Origin: Alphaproteobacteria bacterium
Lineage (GTDB): Bacteria; Pseudomonadota; Alphaproteobacteria; Micropepsales; Micropepsaceae
Assembly (NCBI GenBank): GCA_023259375.1
Contig: JAHFQC010000054.1
Coordinates: 1-35,682 of the forward strand
Length of the DNA: 35,682 bases
Direction of reading: 5' to 3'
Shown here in pieces: positions 25,478-35,682 of this stretch. Positions within the stretch are counted from its first letter, which is position 1. Each line of letters starts with the position of its first letter. A model generated the notes under the pieces. That model saw only the letters and a list, made by a program, of their open reading frames with translations. It did not search any database and had not been told where the DNA came from. The position numbers and the translations under genes are program-made.

Positions 25478-25858
25478 TCAGGCGTGCGCGCGCAGCTTGG
25501 TCAGCATGTCGAGCTTGGCCTGACGCACGGACTTTTCAGAGTCGGTCGTCGCCTTGGCGAGACTCTCGGTGACCGCCGTGATGTGGGCCTCGAGATCGTT
25601 CGCCGCGATGGCTTCTTCGGCCAGCACCGTCAGCTTGGTCTGGGTGACTTCGGCAAAACCGCCGAGGACGAAGAAGCGCTGGACTTCCTTGCCGCCCGCA
25701 ACGGTAACGACGCCGGGACGCAGAACCGTGATCACCGCTGTATGACCGGCCATCACGCCCATGTCGCCTTCGGAACCGGGGATCGTGACCATGTCGGCCT
25801 CCGCGGACAGCAACAGCTGCTCGGGAGAGACGAGGTCAAATGCGATTTTGTCGGCCAT
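25478..25858 (-). CDS. atpC: ATP synthase F1 epsilon subunit
   Basis: The epsilon subunit forms part of the central stalk and can inhibit ATP hydrolysis. The 126-residue product has the N-terminal beta-sandwich (FDLVSPEQLLLSAEADMVTIPGSEGDMGVMAGHTA) typical of the family. The C-terminal helical part is short, as usual in alphaproteobacteria. It is the last gene of the operon; a palindromic repeat lies in the gap after atpD and a terminator follows. The ribosome binding site is AGAGAG. Confidence 0.96.
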   Translation of the reverse strand: MADKIAFDLVSPEQLLLSAEADMVTIPGSEGDMGVMAGHTAVITVLRPGVVTVAGGKEVQRFFVLGGFAEVTQTKLTVLAEEAIAANDLEAHITAVTESLAKATTDSEKSVRQAKLDMLTKLRAHA

Positions 25859-25880
25859 GCCGTTTGTTCTCTCTTACTTC

Positions 25881-25909
25881 GTCACGGCCGGGACGCGCCC
25901 GGCCATGAC
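25881..25909. repeat. REP-like palindrome between atpD and atpC
   Basis: GTCACGGCCGGG and CCCGGCCATGAC form a 12-bp stem with one mismatch around a 5-nt loop. The core ATGGCCGGG/CCCGGCCAT recurs at 34385-34472 downstream of the peroxiredoxin gene, so this is a dispersed family. Inside an operon such a hairpin can stabilise the upstream message or reduce downstream expression. Confidence 0.75.
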
Positions 25910-25918
25910 GGTCAGTGA

Positions 25919-27785
<1,867 letters not shown>

Positions 27786-27799
27786 GATCGTTCTCCTTC

Positions 27800-28672
27800 T
27801 TAGAGCGCTTCTGCGCCCGAAATGATTTCGATCAGTTCCGAGGTGATCTTGCCCTGACGCGTGCGGTTGTAGAGCAGGGTCAGCTTGTTGATCATCTCGC
27901 CGGCGTTACGGGTGGCGCCGTCCATCGCGGTCATCTTGGCACCAAATTCACCCGCCACGTTTTCCAGCAGTGCACTGAAGATCTGTACACTGATGTTCCG
28001 GGGCAGGAGTTCGGCAAGGACTTCCGACTCGTCGGGCTCGTACTCGTAGACCTGGCCGGTCTTGGCGTCGGTTTCCTCGATCGCCGCGGGGATCAAGCGC
28101 AGCGCGGTCGGAAGCTGGGTCATCACCGACTTGAAGCGGGCATAGATCAGCGTCGCGACGTCGAACTTGCCTTCGTCGAACCAGGCCAGCAGCTTCTTGC
28201 CGATTTCGTCGGCATTGGCGAACCCGAGCTGGCGCACGGCGGTGAACTCGATCGTGTCGACGATGAGATCGGCGTAGTGGCGCTTGAGCTGATCGCGTCC
28301 CTTGCGGCCGACGCAGAGGATCTCGACCTTTTTGCCTTGCGCCTTCAGCTCCTCGATCTGCGCCCTGGCAAAGCGCACGATGTTGGAGTTGAAGCCGCCG
28401 CACAGGCCGCGGTCTGCGGTGCAGACGACCAAGAGATACTTGTCGTCCTTGCCGTTGCCGGCGAGCAGTTTCGGCCCGCCGGGATTACCCTTCAGACCGG
28501 ACGCCATGCCCGAAATGACCGCCTTCATCTTCTGGGCGTAGGGGCGGGCGGCGTCATTGGCGGCCTGGGCGCGGCGCAGTTTCGACACCGCGACCATCTG
28601 CTGGGCCTTGGTGATCTTGCGCGTCGCCGTAACGGAGGCGATGCGGGTGCGAAGGGATTTTAAGCTCGGCAT
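27800..28672 (-). CDS. atpG: ATP synthase F1 gamma subunit
   Basis: Gamma is the rotating central shaft of F1. The 290-residue product has the conserved N-terminus ([29 protein letters not shown]), the middle motif [16 protein letters not shown] and the C-terminal [22 protein letters not shown]. The ATG at 28672 lies within the end of the methyltransferase gene: the two overlap by 13 nt, which implies translational coupling to that gene rather than to atpA. Downstream the ohr gene follows after 14 nt. Confidence 0.98.
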   Translation of the reverse strand: MPSLKSLRTRIASVTATRKITKAQQMVAVSKLRRAQAANDAARPYAQKMKAVISGMASGLKGNPGGPKLLAGNGKDDKYLLVVCTADRGLCGGFNSNIVRFARAQIEELKAQGKKVEILCVGRKGRDQLKRHYADLIVDTIEFTAVRQLGFANADEIGKKLLAWFDEGKFDVATLIYARFKSVMTQLPTALRLIPAAIEETDAKTGQVYEYEPDESEVLAELLPRNISVQIFSALLENVAGEFGAKMTAMDGATRNAGEMINKLTLLYNRTRQGKITSELIEIISGAEAL

Positions 28673-29532
28673 TCCGATTTCTCTTCCGCGGCATGGTTGA
28701 CGCGATTGTTCACGGGCGGCACCCGAAACACAAAGTGCGGGAAGATCTGCTCGCTGTGAACGTGACGATCAATAACTAGTTCTTCGACCGCCTGAGTGGC
28801 GCCGATACAAGACGACACGGTCGCATCGTCATATACAACATAGCCACCAGGCGTCATGTGGGCCCAAACGGAATCCTGCGAATATTTCACGGCGGAATAG
28901 ATGTCGACGTCGATATGGGCAAGACCAAACGGAGCCCCGACTTCGTACACGGTGTCCGCGGTGTCCTGGATCAAGCCTTTCACCAGCGTCAAGTTCGTGA
29001 GGCCATAAGCCTCGGCTTGCCGTTGAATGCGCTGGAGGTTGGCATCCCCGAAATCGCCTCTGCGGTGGTTGTCGAGCGATTGGTCGACGTCTGGCATGCC
29101 CTCGAACGTATCCAGGGCGAACACCTTCGCCTCCGGATAAAGCTCGCGAAGCAAGGCGGCCATGAAAAACGCATTACCGCCGTTGTAGGTGCCAAATTCG
29201 ATGATGTTCTTCGACGCCAAGTCCTTCAGGAAGAACCGGATGAGGAGGAACAAATTCATCTGCCGCTCGATGGTCATAATCGAGCGACCTTTGGCGAACT
29301 TGCGGGCGCGCTGATACAGCGGGTCACGCCAGATTTCCTGGGTGAGATCGCCGAACTCCAGACCCCATCCCCGCTGATATCCCTCGAATGGAGAACGATC
29401 TAGCTGCGGGGCGCGAGCCACGTTCAACTGAGGCAATGATATCAGCGGCTTTTGCATGTACTGGCCAAGAAACCAGCGTTTGGCGTTAGCATAAGTGAGC
29501 TTATTTAGCATTCGCTCAGTACGGTTATGCAT
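28660..29532 (-). CDS. TylF/MycF-type SAM-dependent O-methyltransferase
   Basis: The 290-residue product is a class I methyltransferase of the TylF/MycF (macrocin O-methyltransferase-like) family. Visible parts: the SAM site [19 protein letters not shown] (~115-133), [11 protein letters not shown] (~150), KGLIQDTA, and the metal-ligand segments HIDVDIY (~218) and [13 protein letters not shown] (~240). Characterised relatives methylate sugar hydroxyls using Mg2+. The target here is unknown; a cell-surface or natural-product sugar is possible. It has a strong GGAGG site 7 nt before the ATG, begins 51 nt after the atpA stop and overlaps atpG by 13 nt, so it sits inside the ATP synthase operon. 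By eye it is AT-richer than the atp genes, which suggests later acquisition. No related glycan genes are adjacent. Confidence 0.85.
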   Translation of the reverse strand: MHNRTERMLNKLTYANAKRWFLGQYMQKPLISLPQLNVARAPQLDRSPFEGYQRGWGLEFGDLTQEIWRDPLYQRARKFAKGRSIMTIERQMNLFLLIRFFLKDLASKNIIEFGTYNGGNAFFMAALLRELYPEAKVFALDTFEGMPDVDQSLDNHRRGDFGDANLQRIQRQAEAYGLTNLTLVKGLIQDTADTVYEVGAPFGLAHIDVDIYSAVKYSQDSVWAHMTPGGYVVYDDATVSSCIGATQAVEELVIDRHVHSEQIFPHFVFRVPPVNNRVNHAAEEKSECRA

Positions 29533-29583
29533 TTCACGCCCTCCTATTTAACTGGTTACGTTGATCCAGCTATCTGAATACGC

Positions 29584-31113
<1,530 letters not shown>

Positions 31114-31170
31114 CGTGTTACTTCCTTTATCCTGGGCAGAAAGAGTTTCTCACGCGTTGGCGTGATGAAT

Positions 31171-31731
31171 TCAGTGGCTGACGCCCCGCATCGCAAGGCG
31201 AATGCCGTTGATCTTGGTACGGAGCGAAGAGTCGATCATCCGCGAGCCGACCTTGACGACGAGCCCGCCGAGGAGGGTGGGATCGACTTCGGTGTTGAGC
31301 AGCGGATCGCGGCCGAGCTTCGCCTTCAGCGCGCTCTTCAATTCGGCGATCTGCGTTTCGTTGAGCGTATGGGCCGAAACGACCTGCGCTTCGATCTCGC
31401 CCTTCTCGCGCTCCACCAGCGTGTTGAAGTCGCGCATGATCGCGGGCAGCAGGAAGAGGCGGCGCTTGGCGCACAACAGAAGCAGGAAGCGCACCGTCAG
31501 CGCATCGGCTCCGACCGCGTCGAGCACGGCCTTGATGCCTTTGGCTTGATCGTCGCGCGAGAACACCGGTGCACGCACCAGCCGCGCAAGATCGGCGCTT
31601 TCTGCAAGGAGGCCTTTGAGGGCCTGAAAATCGCGTCCGACAGCGTCGATCGCTTTGGTTTCAAGAGCGAGTTCGAAGACGGCCAGCGCATAGCGCCCTG
31701 CGATCCCCGACAGATGAGCTTCGTCTGCCAC
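31171..31731 (-). CDS. atpH: ATP synthase F1 delta subunit
   Basis: Delta links F1 to the peripheral stalk. The 186-residue product has the family pattern: GIAGRYALAVFELA at the N-terminus, a helical N-domain, and the C-terminal segment DPTLLGGLVVKVGSRMIDSSLRTKI. It begins with GTG at 31731, preceded by a poor ribosome binding site (CGGATAAAGC). It is the first gene of the operon; the F0 genes are not here, as usual in alphaproteobacteria. Confidence 0.95.
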   Translation of the reverse strand: MADEAHLSGIAGRYALAVFELALETKAIDAVGRDFQALKGLLAESADLARLVRAPVFSRDDQAKGIKAVLDAVGADALTVRFLLLLCAKRRLFLLPAIMRDFNTLVEREKGEIEAQVVSAHTLNETQIAELKSALKAKLGRDPLLNTEVDPTLLGGLVVKVGSRMIDSSLRTKINGIRLAMRGVSH

Positions 31732-31979
31732 GCTTTATCCGTTTCATCGGAGCCAGAGCAAACCGCCCGAAAGCTCCATTAAACCCCTGAGGGGAAATGA
31801 GAAATTAGCGGCGCACGCGAATCCTTAAACGTGTGCGGCGAGCGCCTTAGCATGGGATGGGAACAGGGCGCAACAAGCGGGGAGGTCGCGGGCACGACCT
31901 TGGCCAAAATGGCGCAACACGGTGACGCAATTCTGGGCAACATCCCGTCAATTAAGGCAAAATCCTGGCAACCGTAACG
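31732..31979. other. intergenic region with atp operon leader
   Basis: This 248-nt stretch lies between the end of a signal peptidase gene and atpH, both on the minus strand. It must hold the atp promoter. Two inverted repeats are visible: CCCCTGAGGGG at 31784-31794 and a GCACGCG/CGTGTGC hairpin with one mismatch near 31815-31838. I cannot assign convincing -35/-10 boxes. No gene is seen in it. Confidence 0.45.
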
Positions 31980-32804
31980 TCACCGGATCTGCTGGAACGT
32001 GCGCTCCCGGCGCAGGTGGAACGGCCAGTCCCAGACACCGTCGGCGTTGACGAAATCGACCGAGGCAATCACCAGCCGGGCCCGGCCCATCACATTCGCC
32101 GCCGGCAGGAAGCCGACGCCGTTGAGGTCGGCCGGGACGCGGCTGTCGGCCGAGTCGTCGCGATTGTCGCCCATCACGAAGAGATGGCCGGGCGGCACGA
32201 CGTATTCCGGGGTGTCGTCGTAGTAGCCGCTCCAGCCTTTCTTGTAGATCGGATGCTGGCGGCCATTGGGGAGCGTTTCGATGAAGCTGTACACGTCCAG
32301 GTAGTCGCCGGGCGGGTCTTCGGTGGGACCGTTCTCGGCCTTGCCGACGCCATCGGGACGCAGCGCCAGTTCGCGGCCGTTGATCCAAAGCCGTCCGGCC
32401 TTCATCTGGATGCGGTCGCCGGGCAGGCCGATGACGCGCTTCACCAGGGTGAGGGACTCGTGCCCGGGCTTGCGGAACACCACGACGTCACCCGGCTGGG
32501 GCTGGCACGCCAAAATCCGCTGGGTCGGCGTTTTGCCGAAGGCGAACGGCAGCGAGTAGCGGTTGTAGCCGTAGGAAAACTTCGTCGCGATCAGGAAATC
32601 GCCAATCCCTAGCGAGGGTTGCATCGAGCCGGAGGGGATGTAGAACGGCTGCGCCACGGCCGCGGCGCACATGTAAATGGCGCCGAAAATGAGCAGCGGC
32701 TCCTTGACATAATCCCAGGCGAGACGGGTCCGTTCGCCGGCCCTGTAGCGCCGCAGCGTCTTGCGCAGCCGAACCGAGGCCGTGAACCACCAGGACCGTG
32801 TCAT
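31980..32804 (-). CDS. lepB: signal peptidase I, second tandem copy
   Basis: This membrane serine protease removes Sec and Tat signal peptides. The 274-residue product has one N-terminal membrane helix (~35-55), box B PSGSMQPSLGIGD with catalytic S60, box D VKRVIGLPGDRIQM with the general-base lysine K122, and box E GHLFVMGDNRDDSADSR. The catalytic dyad is therefore intact. The ATG at 32804 has GGGAGGG upstream. It lies 58 nt downstream of a paralogue on the same strand. Compared with the paralogue it has a shorter N-terminus and a different insertion (~150-185), so the two may differ in substrate choice. Cotranscription is likely. Confidence 0.95.
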   Translation of the reverse strand: MTRSWWFTASVRLRKTLRRYRAGERTRLAWDYVKEPLLIFGAIYMCAAAVAQPFYIPSGSMQPSLGIGDFLIATKFSYGYNRYSLPFAFGKTPTQRILACQPQPGDVVVFRKPGHESLTLVKRVIGLPGDRIQMKAGRLWINGRELALRPDGVGKAENGPTEDPPGDYLDVYSFIETLPNGRQHPIYKKGWSGYYDDTPEYVVPPGHLFVMGDNRDDSADSRVPADLNGVGFLPAANVMGRARLVIASVDFVNADGVWDWPFHLRRERTFQQIR

Positions 32805-32836
32805 CTCTACGCCCTCCCGCCTCCATTACCTGAAGC

Positions 32837-32863
32837 GACCGGCGGCAACTTGCAAGGCCGGTC
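32837..32863. repeat. intercistronic hairpin between the two lepB genes
   Basis: GACCGGC (32837-32843) and GCCGGTC (32857-32863) form a perfect 7-bp stem that reaches into the stop codon of the upstream lepB. No T-run follows on either strand, so it is more likely an mRNA-processing or stability hairpin than a terminator. Confidence 0.5.
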
Positions 32864-33735
32864 TAGCGCACCCAGTTCAGGATGCGCGAGAAGCGGAAGT
32901 TGAACGGCCATTCCCAGATACCGTCGGCGTTCTTGAAGTCCACCGACCCGATCACGACGAAGGCGCGGCCGACCAGATTGCCGACCGGGACGTAGCCGAC
33001 GCCGCATTCTTCGAGCGGGAAGCGGCTGTCGCAGGAATTGTCGCGGTTGTCGCCCATCATGAAGACGTGGCCTTCGGGCACGAGATAGACGTCGGTGTTG
33101 TCCATCCGCCCGTCCCACAGCTTCTTGAAGATGCGATGCTCCTTGCCGTTCGGCAGGGTTTCGACGAACGACGGCACCATGGCTTCGCCGCCGAACTCGT
33201 CTTCGTCGGAGGCAAGACCGGCATATTTGATCGGCAGTTGCTTGTCGTTGATCCAGAGGCGACCTTCCTTCATCTGGATGCGATCGCCGGGCAGGCCGAC
33301 GACGCGCTTGACGAAGGTGACCTTGGGGTCTTTCGGCAGGCGGAACACGATCACGTCGCCGACCGTCGGCAGGCGCTGCAGGATCGGCTTCGGCGTCGCC
33401 TTGGATTCGCCCAAGAGGATGTAGTCGAACGGCATCGAATAGCGGGTGTAGCCGTAGGGGAATTTGGCCGCGAGCACGGCGTCGCCGATGGCGAGGGTGG
33501 GCTCCATGGACCCCGAGGGGACGTAGAAGGGCTGCACCACGATGGTGACGAAGCCGAACATCAGGACCACGGCGTAAAGCGGCTCCTTGATCCAATCCCA
33601 TACCGCCTTGACGTCTTTACGAGCGAAAAAAGCCGCCACGGGCGCCGGCACCAGCTCGGCCACGGTAGCGCGAATGCGACCCCGAAACGTGGCCGCCCCC
33701 TTGGATTGTTCAGAATTCATCAGGCGGTCGCCCAT
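32863..33735 (-). CDS. lepB: signal peptidase I, first tandem copy
   Basis: The 290-residue product is a complete signal peptidase I: a ~50-residue cytosolic N-terminus, a membrane helix (~52-70), PSGSMEPTLAIGD with catalytic S76, VKRVVGLPGDRIQM with K143, and GHVFMMGDNRDNSCDSRF. The ATG at 33735 has GGGAAA ahead; an ATG five codons on (33720) is also possible. It is paralogous to the next gene on the same strand (31980-32804), and the two share most active-site boxes. The usual alphaproteobacterial partners (acpS, rnc, era) are not beside it. It is divergent from the peroxiredoxin gene. Confidence 0.96.
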   Translation of the reverse strand: MGDRLMNSEQSKGAATFRGRIRATVAELVPAPVAAFFARKDVKAVWDWIKEPLYAVVLMFGFVTIVVQPFYVPSGSMEPTLAIGDAVLAAKFPYGYTRYSMPFDYILLGESKATPKPILQRLPTVGDVIVFRLPKDPKVTFVKRVVGLPGDRIQMKEGRLWINDKQLPIKYAGLASDEDEFGGEAMVPSFVETLPNGKEHRIFKKLWDGRMDNTDVYLVPEGHVFMMGDNRDNSCDSRFPLEECGVGYVPVGNLVGRAFVVIGSVDFKNADGIWEWPFNFRFSRILNWVR

Positions 33736-33850
33736 CGGTTTCCCATACGCATTTCGTGGTTTTTGCCGTGACTTTCAAGGGCAATCGAGTGTTGCCGGGA
33801 CCATCCGGCTCCCCTCATACTCGCCGCACCAGAAACCAAGGAAGTACTCC

Positions 33851-34378
33851 ATGAAGCGCGCTTTCGCCAGTATCGCCTTGATCCTTGCGGCATTACCGGC
33901 CCATGCCGCCCTCAGTGTCGGCGCTCCGGCGCCCGATTTCACCACCCAGGCCTCGCTGGGTGGAAAAGAATTCACGTTCGCGTTAGCCGACGCCCTCAAG
34001 AAGGGCCCGGTCGTCCTCTATTTCTACCCGGCCGCCTTCACCAAGGGCTGCACCATCGAGGCCCACGATTTCGCCGAGGCGACCGACAAGTTCGCCGCCC
34101 TGGGCGCCACCGTGATCGGTGTCAGCCACGACGATATCGGCAAGCTGAACAAGTTCTCGGTCAGCGAATGCCGCAACAAGTTCGCCGTCGCCGCCGACCC
34201 GGACGGCAAGGTGATTGCGGCCTACGACACCAAGATTCCGGCGCTGCCGTTTGCCAACCGCACCTCGTACGTCATCACCCCGGATCACAAGATCGCCTTC
34301 GCCTATACCGACATGAGCCCCGACAAACACGTCACCCTCACCATGGACGCGGTGAAGGCGTGGAAGGGGAAGAAGTAG
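33851..34378 (+). CDS. periplasmic peroxiredoxin (BCP/AhpC-TSA type)
   Basis: Peroxiredoxins reduce peroxides through a cysteine thiol. The 175-residue product has a Sec signal peptide (MKRAFASIALILAALPAHA), so it should act in the periplasm. The thioredoxin-fold motif VVLYFYPAAFTKGCTIEAHDF contains the peroxidatic C67 in the P-x-x-x-T-x-x-C pattern, and C107 in SVSECRNKF may be the resolving cysteine. The DPDGKVIAAYD segment is typical of BCP-like members. The frame is open upstream, but the ATG at 33851 with GGAAGT ahead gives the signal peptide. A palindromic repeat cluster follows the stop. Confidence 0.9.
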   Translation: MKRAFASIALILAALPAHAALSVGAPAPDFTTQASLGGKEFTFALADALKKGPVVLYFYPAAFTKGCTIEAHDFAEATDKFAALGATVIGVSHDDIGKLNKFSVSECRNKFAVAADPDGKVIAAYDTKIPALPFANRTSYVITPDHKIAFAYTDMSPDKHVTLTMDAVKAWKGKK

Positions 34379-34384
34379 CCACTC

Positions 34385-34472
34385 GTCATGGCCGGGCGTT
34401 CGACCCGGCCATCCATTTCGAAATCTGGTGTGATGTAGGCATGGATGGCCGGCTCTGGGGCCGGCCATGACG
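34385..34472. repeat. REP/BIME-like pair of palindromes
   Basis: Two hairpins lie tail to tail: ATGGCCGGG/CCCGGCCAT at 34388-34412 and ATGGCCGGC/GCCGGCCAT at 34445-34468. They are themselves in inverted orientation (GTCATGG on the left, CCATGAC on the right, and GGCCATCCAT facing ATGGATGGCC), so the whole can also fold as one large structure. The same core lies between atpD and atpC. It may end the peroxiredoxin transcript. Confidence 0.75.
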
Positions 34473-34523
34473 GCGGTGCGGGAAGTGCTATAACCCCCGC
34501 CGCCGATTCAATTGAACAGTCCC

Positions 34524-34997
34524 ATGCCCAAGAAAACCGCTCTCAAGAAAACCCTCACCCAGCTTGGCCATCACGTCGCGCCGATTCCGGCGTCGCCGGC
34601 GGAAGCCAGGATCGAAGCGGTGCCCAATCCGCATGCGGGCACGGACTACGTCGTGCGCTTCACCGCACCGGAATTCACCTGCCTGTGTCCGGTGACCGGC
34701 CAGCCGGATTTCGCCCATTTCGTCGTCGACTACTGTCCGAACAAGACGCTGGTGGAGTCGAAGTCGTTCAAGCTGTTCCTCAACAGCTTCCGCAACAATC
34801 CGGCGTTCCACGAAGACACCACGCTGATGATCGGCAAGCGGCTGATCGAGGTTCTCAAGCCGAAATACCTGCGCATCTGCGGCTACTGGTACCCGCGCGG
34901 CGGCATTCCGATCGACGTCTTCTTCCAGACCGGTCGGTTGCCGCGGAATGTCTGGCTGCCCGACCTCGAAGTGGAACCCTACCGCGGGCGTGGTTAA
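34524..34997 (+). CDS. queF: NADPH-dependent 7-cyano-7-deazaguanine reductase
   Basis: QueF reduces preQ0 to preQ1 in queuosine biosynthesis, in the cytosol. The 157-residue product is the short single-domain T-fold (YkvM-like) form. The active-site cysteine is C55 in [13 protein letters not shown], with D62 nearby. The QueF motif [14 protein letters not shown] is intact and FHED follows. The ATG at 34524 is preceded by a poor ribosome binding site; an in-frame TTG at 34512 is less likely. No other queuosine gene is adjacent, and I see no convincing preQ1 riboswitch in the 50 nt upstream of the start. Confidence 0.96.
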   Translation: MPKKTALKKTLTQLGHHVAPIPASPAEARIEAVPNPHAGTDYVVRFTAPEFTCLCPVTGQPDFAHFVVDYCPNKTLVESKSFKLFLNSFRNNPAFHEDTTLMIGKRLIEVLKPKYLRICGYWYPRGGIPIDVFFQTGRLPRNVWLPDLEVEPYRGRG

Positions 34998-35026
34998 TAC
35001 GTATATGGAATGGGCATTTTGTGGCT

Positions 35027-35042
35027 GTGACCGTTTGGTCAC
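35027..35042. repeat. 16-nt palindrome downstream of queF
   Basis: GTGACC-GTTT-GGTCAC is a perfect 6-bp inverted repeat with a 4-nt loop, 29 nt after the queF stop. No T-run follows. It could be a weak terminator hairpin or an operator for the next gene. Confidence 0.45.
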
Positions 35043-35130
35043 CTTACCAACAATTGCGGCAATGGTTTCCCGGTGCTTGCCCGTTAACTTTTGTATTAGT
35101 CGATAACGTTCTGGTTACACCCCGCACCTT

Positions 35131-35154
35131 ACTCTCACATCACAAGTTGAGAGT
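35131..35154. promoter_or_regulatory. inverted repeat just ahead of the last gene
   Basis: ACTCTCA (35131-35137) and TGAGAGT (35148-35154) form a perfect 7-bp stem with a 10-nt loop. It ends nine bases before the ATG at 35164 and covers the likely ribosome binding region, so it may affect translation or be an operator. Confidence 0.45.
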
Positions 35155-35163
35155 AGAGCGTTC

Positions 35164-35682
35164 ATGCTGCAGAGCATGTCACCCATCCTGGCCGCCGCGG
35201 CTTCGCCAGCCTTCCTGGCGAAGGGATGCGTCAACGTGGTCGAGCTGGACAGCCTCAAGGAGATCGCGGGCGAACGTTGGCCGCGTATCCGCGACGGCGT
35301 GTATGCGCGGATGGAAACGTTGCTGCGCTCCAAGCTCGGACCCAACGATCTCTACATTCGTCTTGGCGAGACCGCCTATCTCATCACCATGCCGACCACC
35401 GATGCCGACGACGTCAGTGCGATCTGCACGCGCGTGGCGTTCGACCTGCATATGAGTTTTCTCGGCGAGTGCGGATTATCGCATATCCACATCGACTCCG
35501 TCGTCGGCGGCGAAGACGATGCGCTGGTATTGCGGCGCCTTCCGGCAACCACGGTCGCCGAACTGGCAGAGCGGGTGGGGATCGCCGATCTTCTCGCCAA
35601 ACCGGTCGGCGTGATTGCAGCTGCGGCGGAGCAGGGCAGGCGTGAAGCGGACTCGCGGCCGACCCCCGGACATGCGCGCGGC
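35164..35682 (+). CDS. partial gene, degenerate GGDEF-like protein
   Basis: A frame is open from the ATG at 35164 through the window end (173 codons, truncated on the right). Residues ~25-110 (VVELDSLKEIAGERW, LGPNDLYIRLGETAYLITMPTTDADDVSAICTRVAFDL) have the strand-helix pattern and spacing of a GGDEF/cyclase-type fold. There is no GG(D/E)EF motif: the position reads LGETAYL, so diguanylate cyclase activity is not expected. Downstream the sequence becomes rich in A, R and E. The complete protein might carry further signalling domains. The ATG is preceded by GAGTAGAG in a stem. An in-frame ATG at 35176 is an alternative start. Confidence 0.5.
   Translation, partial: MLQSMSPILAAAASPAFLAKGCVNVVELDSLKEIAGERWPRIRDGVYARMETLLRSKLGPNDLYIRLGETAYLITMPTTDADDVSAICTRVAFDLHMSFLGECGLSHIHIDSVVGGEDDALVLRRLPATTVAELAERVGIADLLAKPVGVIAAAAEQGRREADSRPTPGHARG

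Noticed and set aside
34480..34523. Possible preQ1 riboswitch before queF.
   Set aside because: The leader is short and lacks the C-rich loop and A-rich tail arrangement of a preQ1-I pseudoknot that I could align.
35090..35106. TTAA-like pair resembling a CtrA box (TTAA-N7-TTAA) upstream of the last gene.
   Set aside because: The second half-site reads TTAG and the spacing is off by one base.

Overview
The window is a high-GC chromosomal segment from an alphaproteobacterium. Evidence: the F1 ATP synthase genes form their own atpH-A-G-D-C cluster without F0 genes, the protein families (NnrS, YeiH/LysR, QueF, a ferritin-like di-iron protein) and their neighbourhoods look alphaproteobacterial, and one intergenic repeat resembles the RIME-type mosaic elements of Rhizobiales and relatives. 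Genus cannot be fixed from the sequence. I see no rRNA, tRNA, CRISPR array, intact insertion sequence or prophage. All statements rest on reading the sequence and on family knowledge; no search was run.

Layout. 1-5.7 kb, plus strand: rpe, a heparinase II/III-like gene, then a large KAP-type P-loop NTPase with a membrane insertion, which looks like an accessory (possibly defence) gene. 5.7-10.2 kb: nnrS (minus) faces creD (plus) across an intergenic region carrying a 19-bp operator-like palindrome; then a secreted beta-propeller protein and a HAD hydrolase whose 3' end is half of a perfect 16-bp inverted repeat. 10.4-13.9 kb: the threonine-degradation pair tdh-kbl, a compact GIY-YIG nuclease gene framed by two ~72-bp inverted repeat arms, and a solitary sdhB. 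14-18 kb, minus strand: marR-S41 peptidase and yeiH-lysR pairs. 17.9-18.6 kb holds no convincing gene. 18.6-25.3 kb: a membrane hybrid histidine kinase, a secreted adhesin-E-like protein, two paralogous tiny membrane proteins separated by a RIME-like repeat, a ferritin-like protein and a chemotaxis receptor.

25.4-31.7 kb, minus strand: the F1 ATP synthase operon. Two genes that do not belong to it are embedded: a TylF/MycF-type O-methyltransferase between atpA and atpG, overlapping the atpG start, and an Ohr-type organic hydroperoxide reductase between atpG and atpD. A palindromic repeat separates atpD and atpC, and a clear rho-independent terminator follows atpC. 32-35.7 kb: two tandem signal peptidase I genes, a periplasmic peroxiredoxin, a second palindromic repeat cluster, queF, and the 5' part of a gene for a protein resembling a degenerate GGDEF domain, cut by the window end.

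The strongest candidates for something undescribed are the gene-interrupted atp operon, the repeat-framed GIY-YIG mini-element, and the KAP NTPase in a housekeeping neighbourhood. Thiol peroxide defence is represented twice (Ohr and peroxiredoxin), but nothing in the sequence shows that the two act together.
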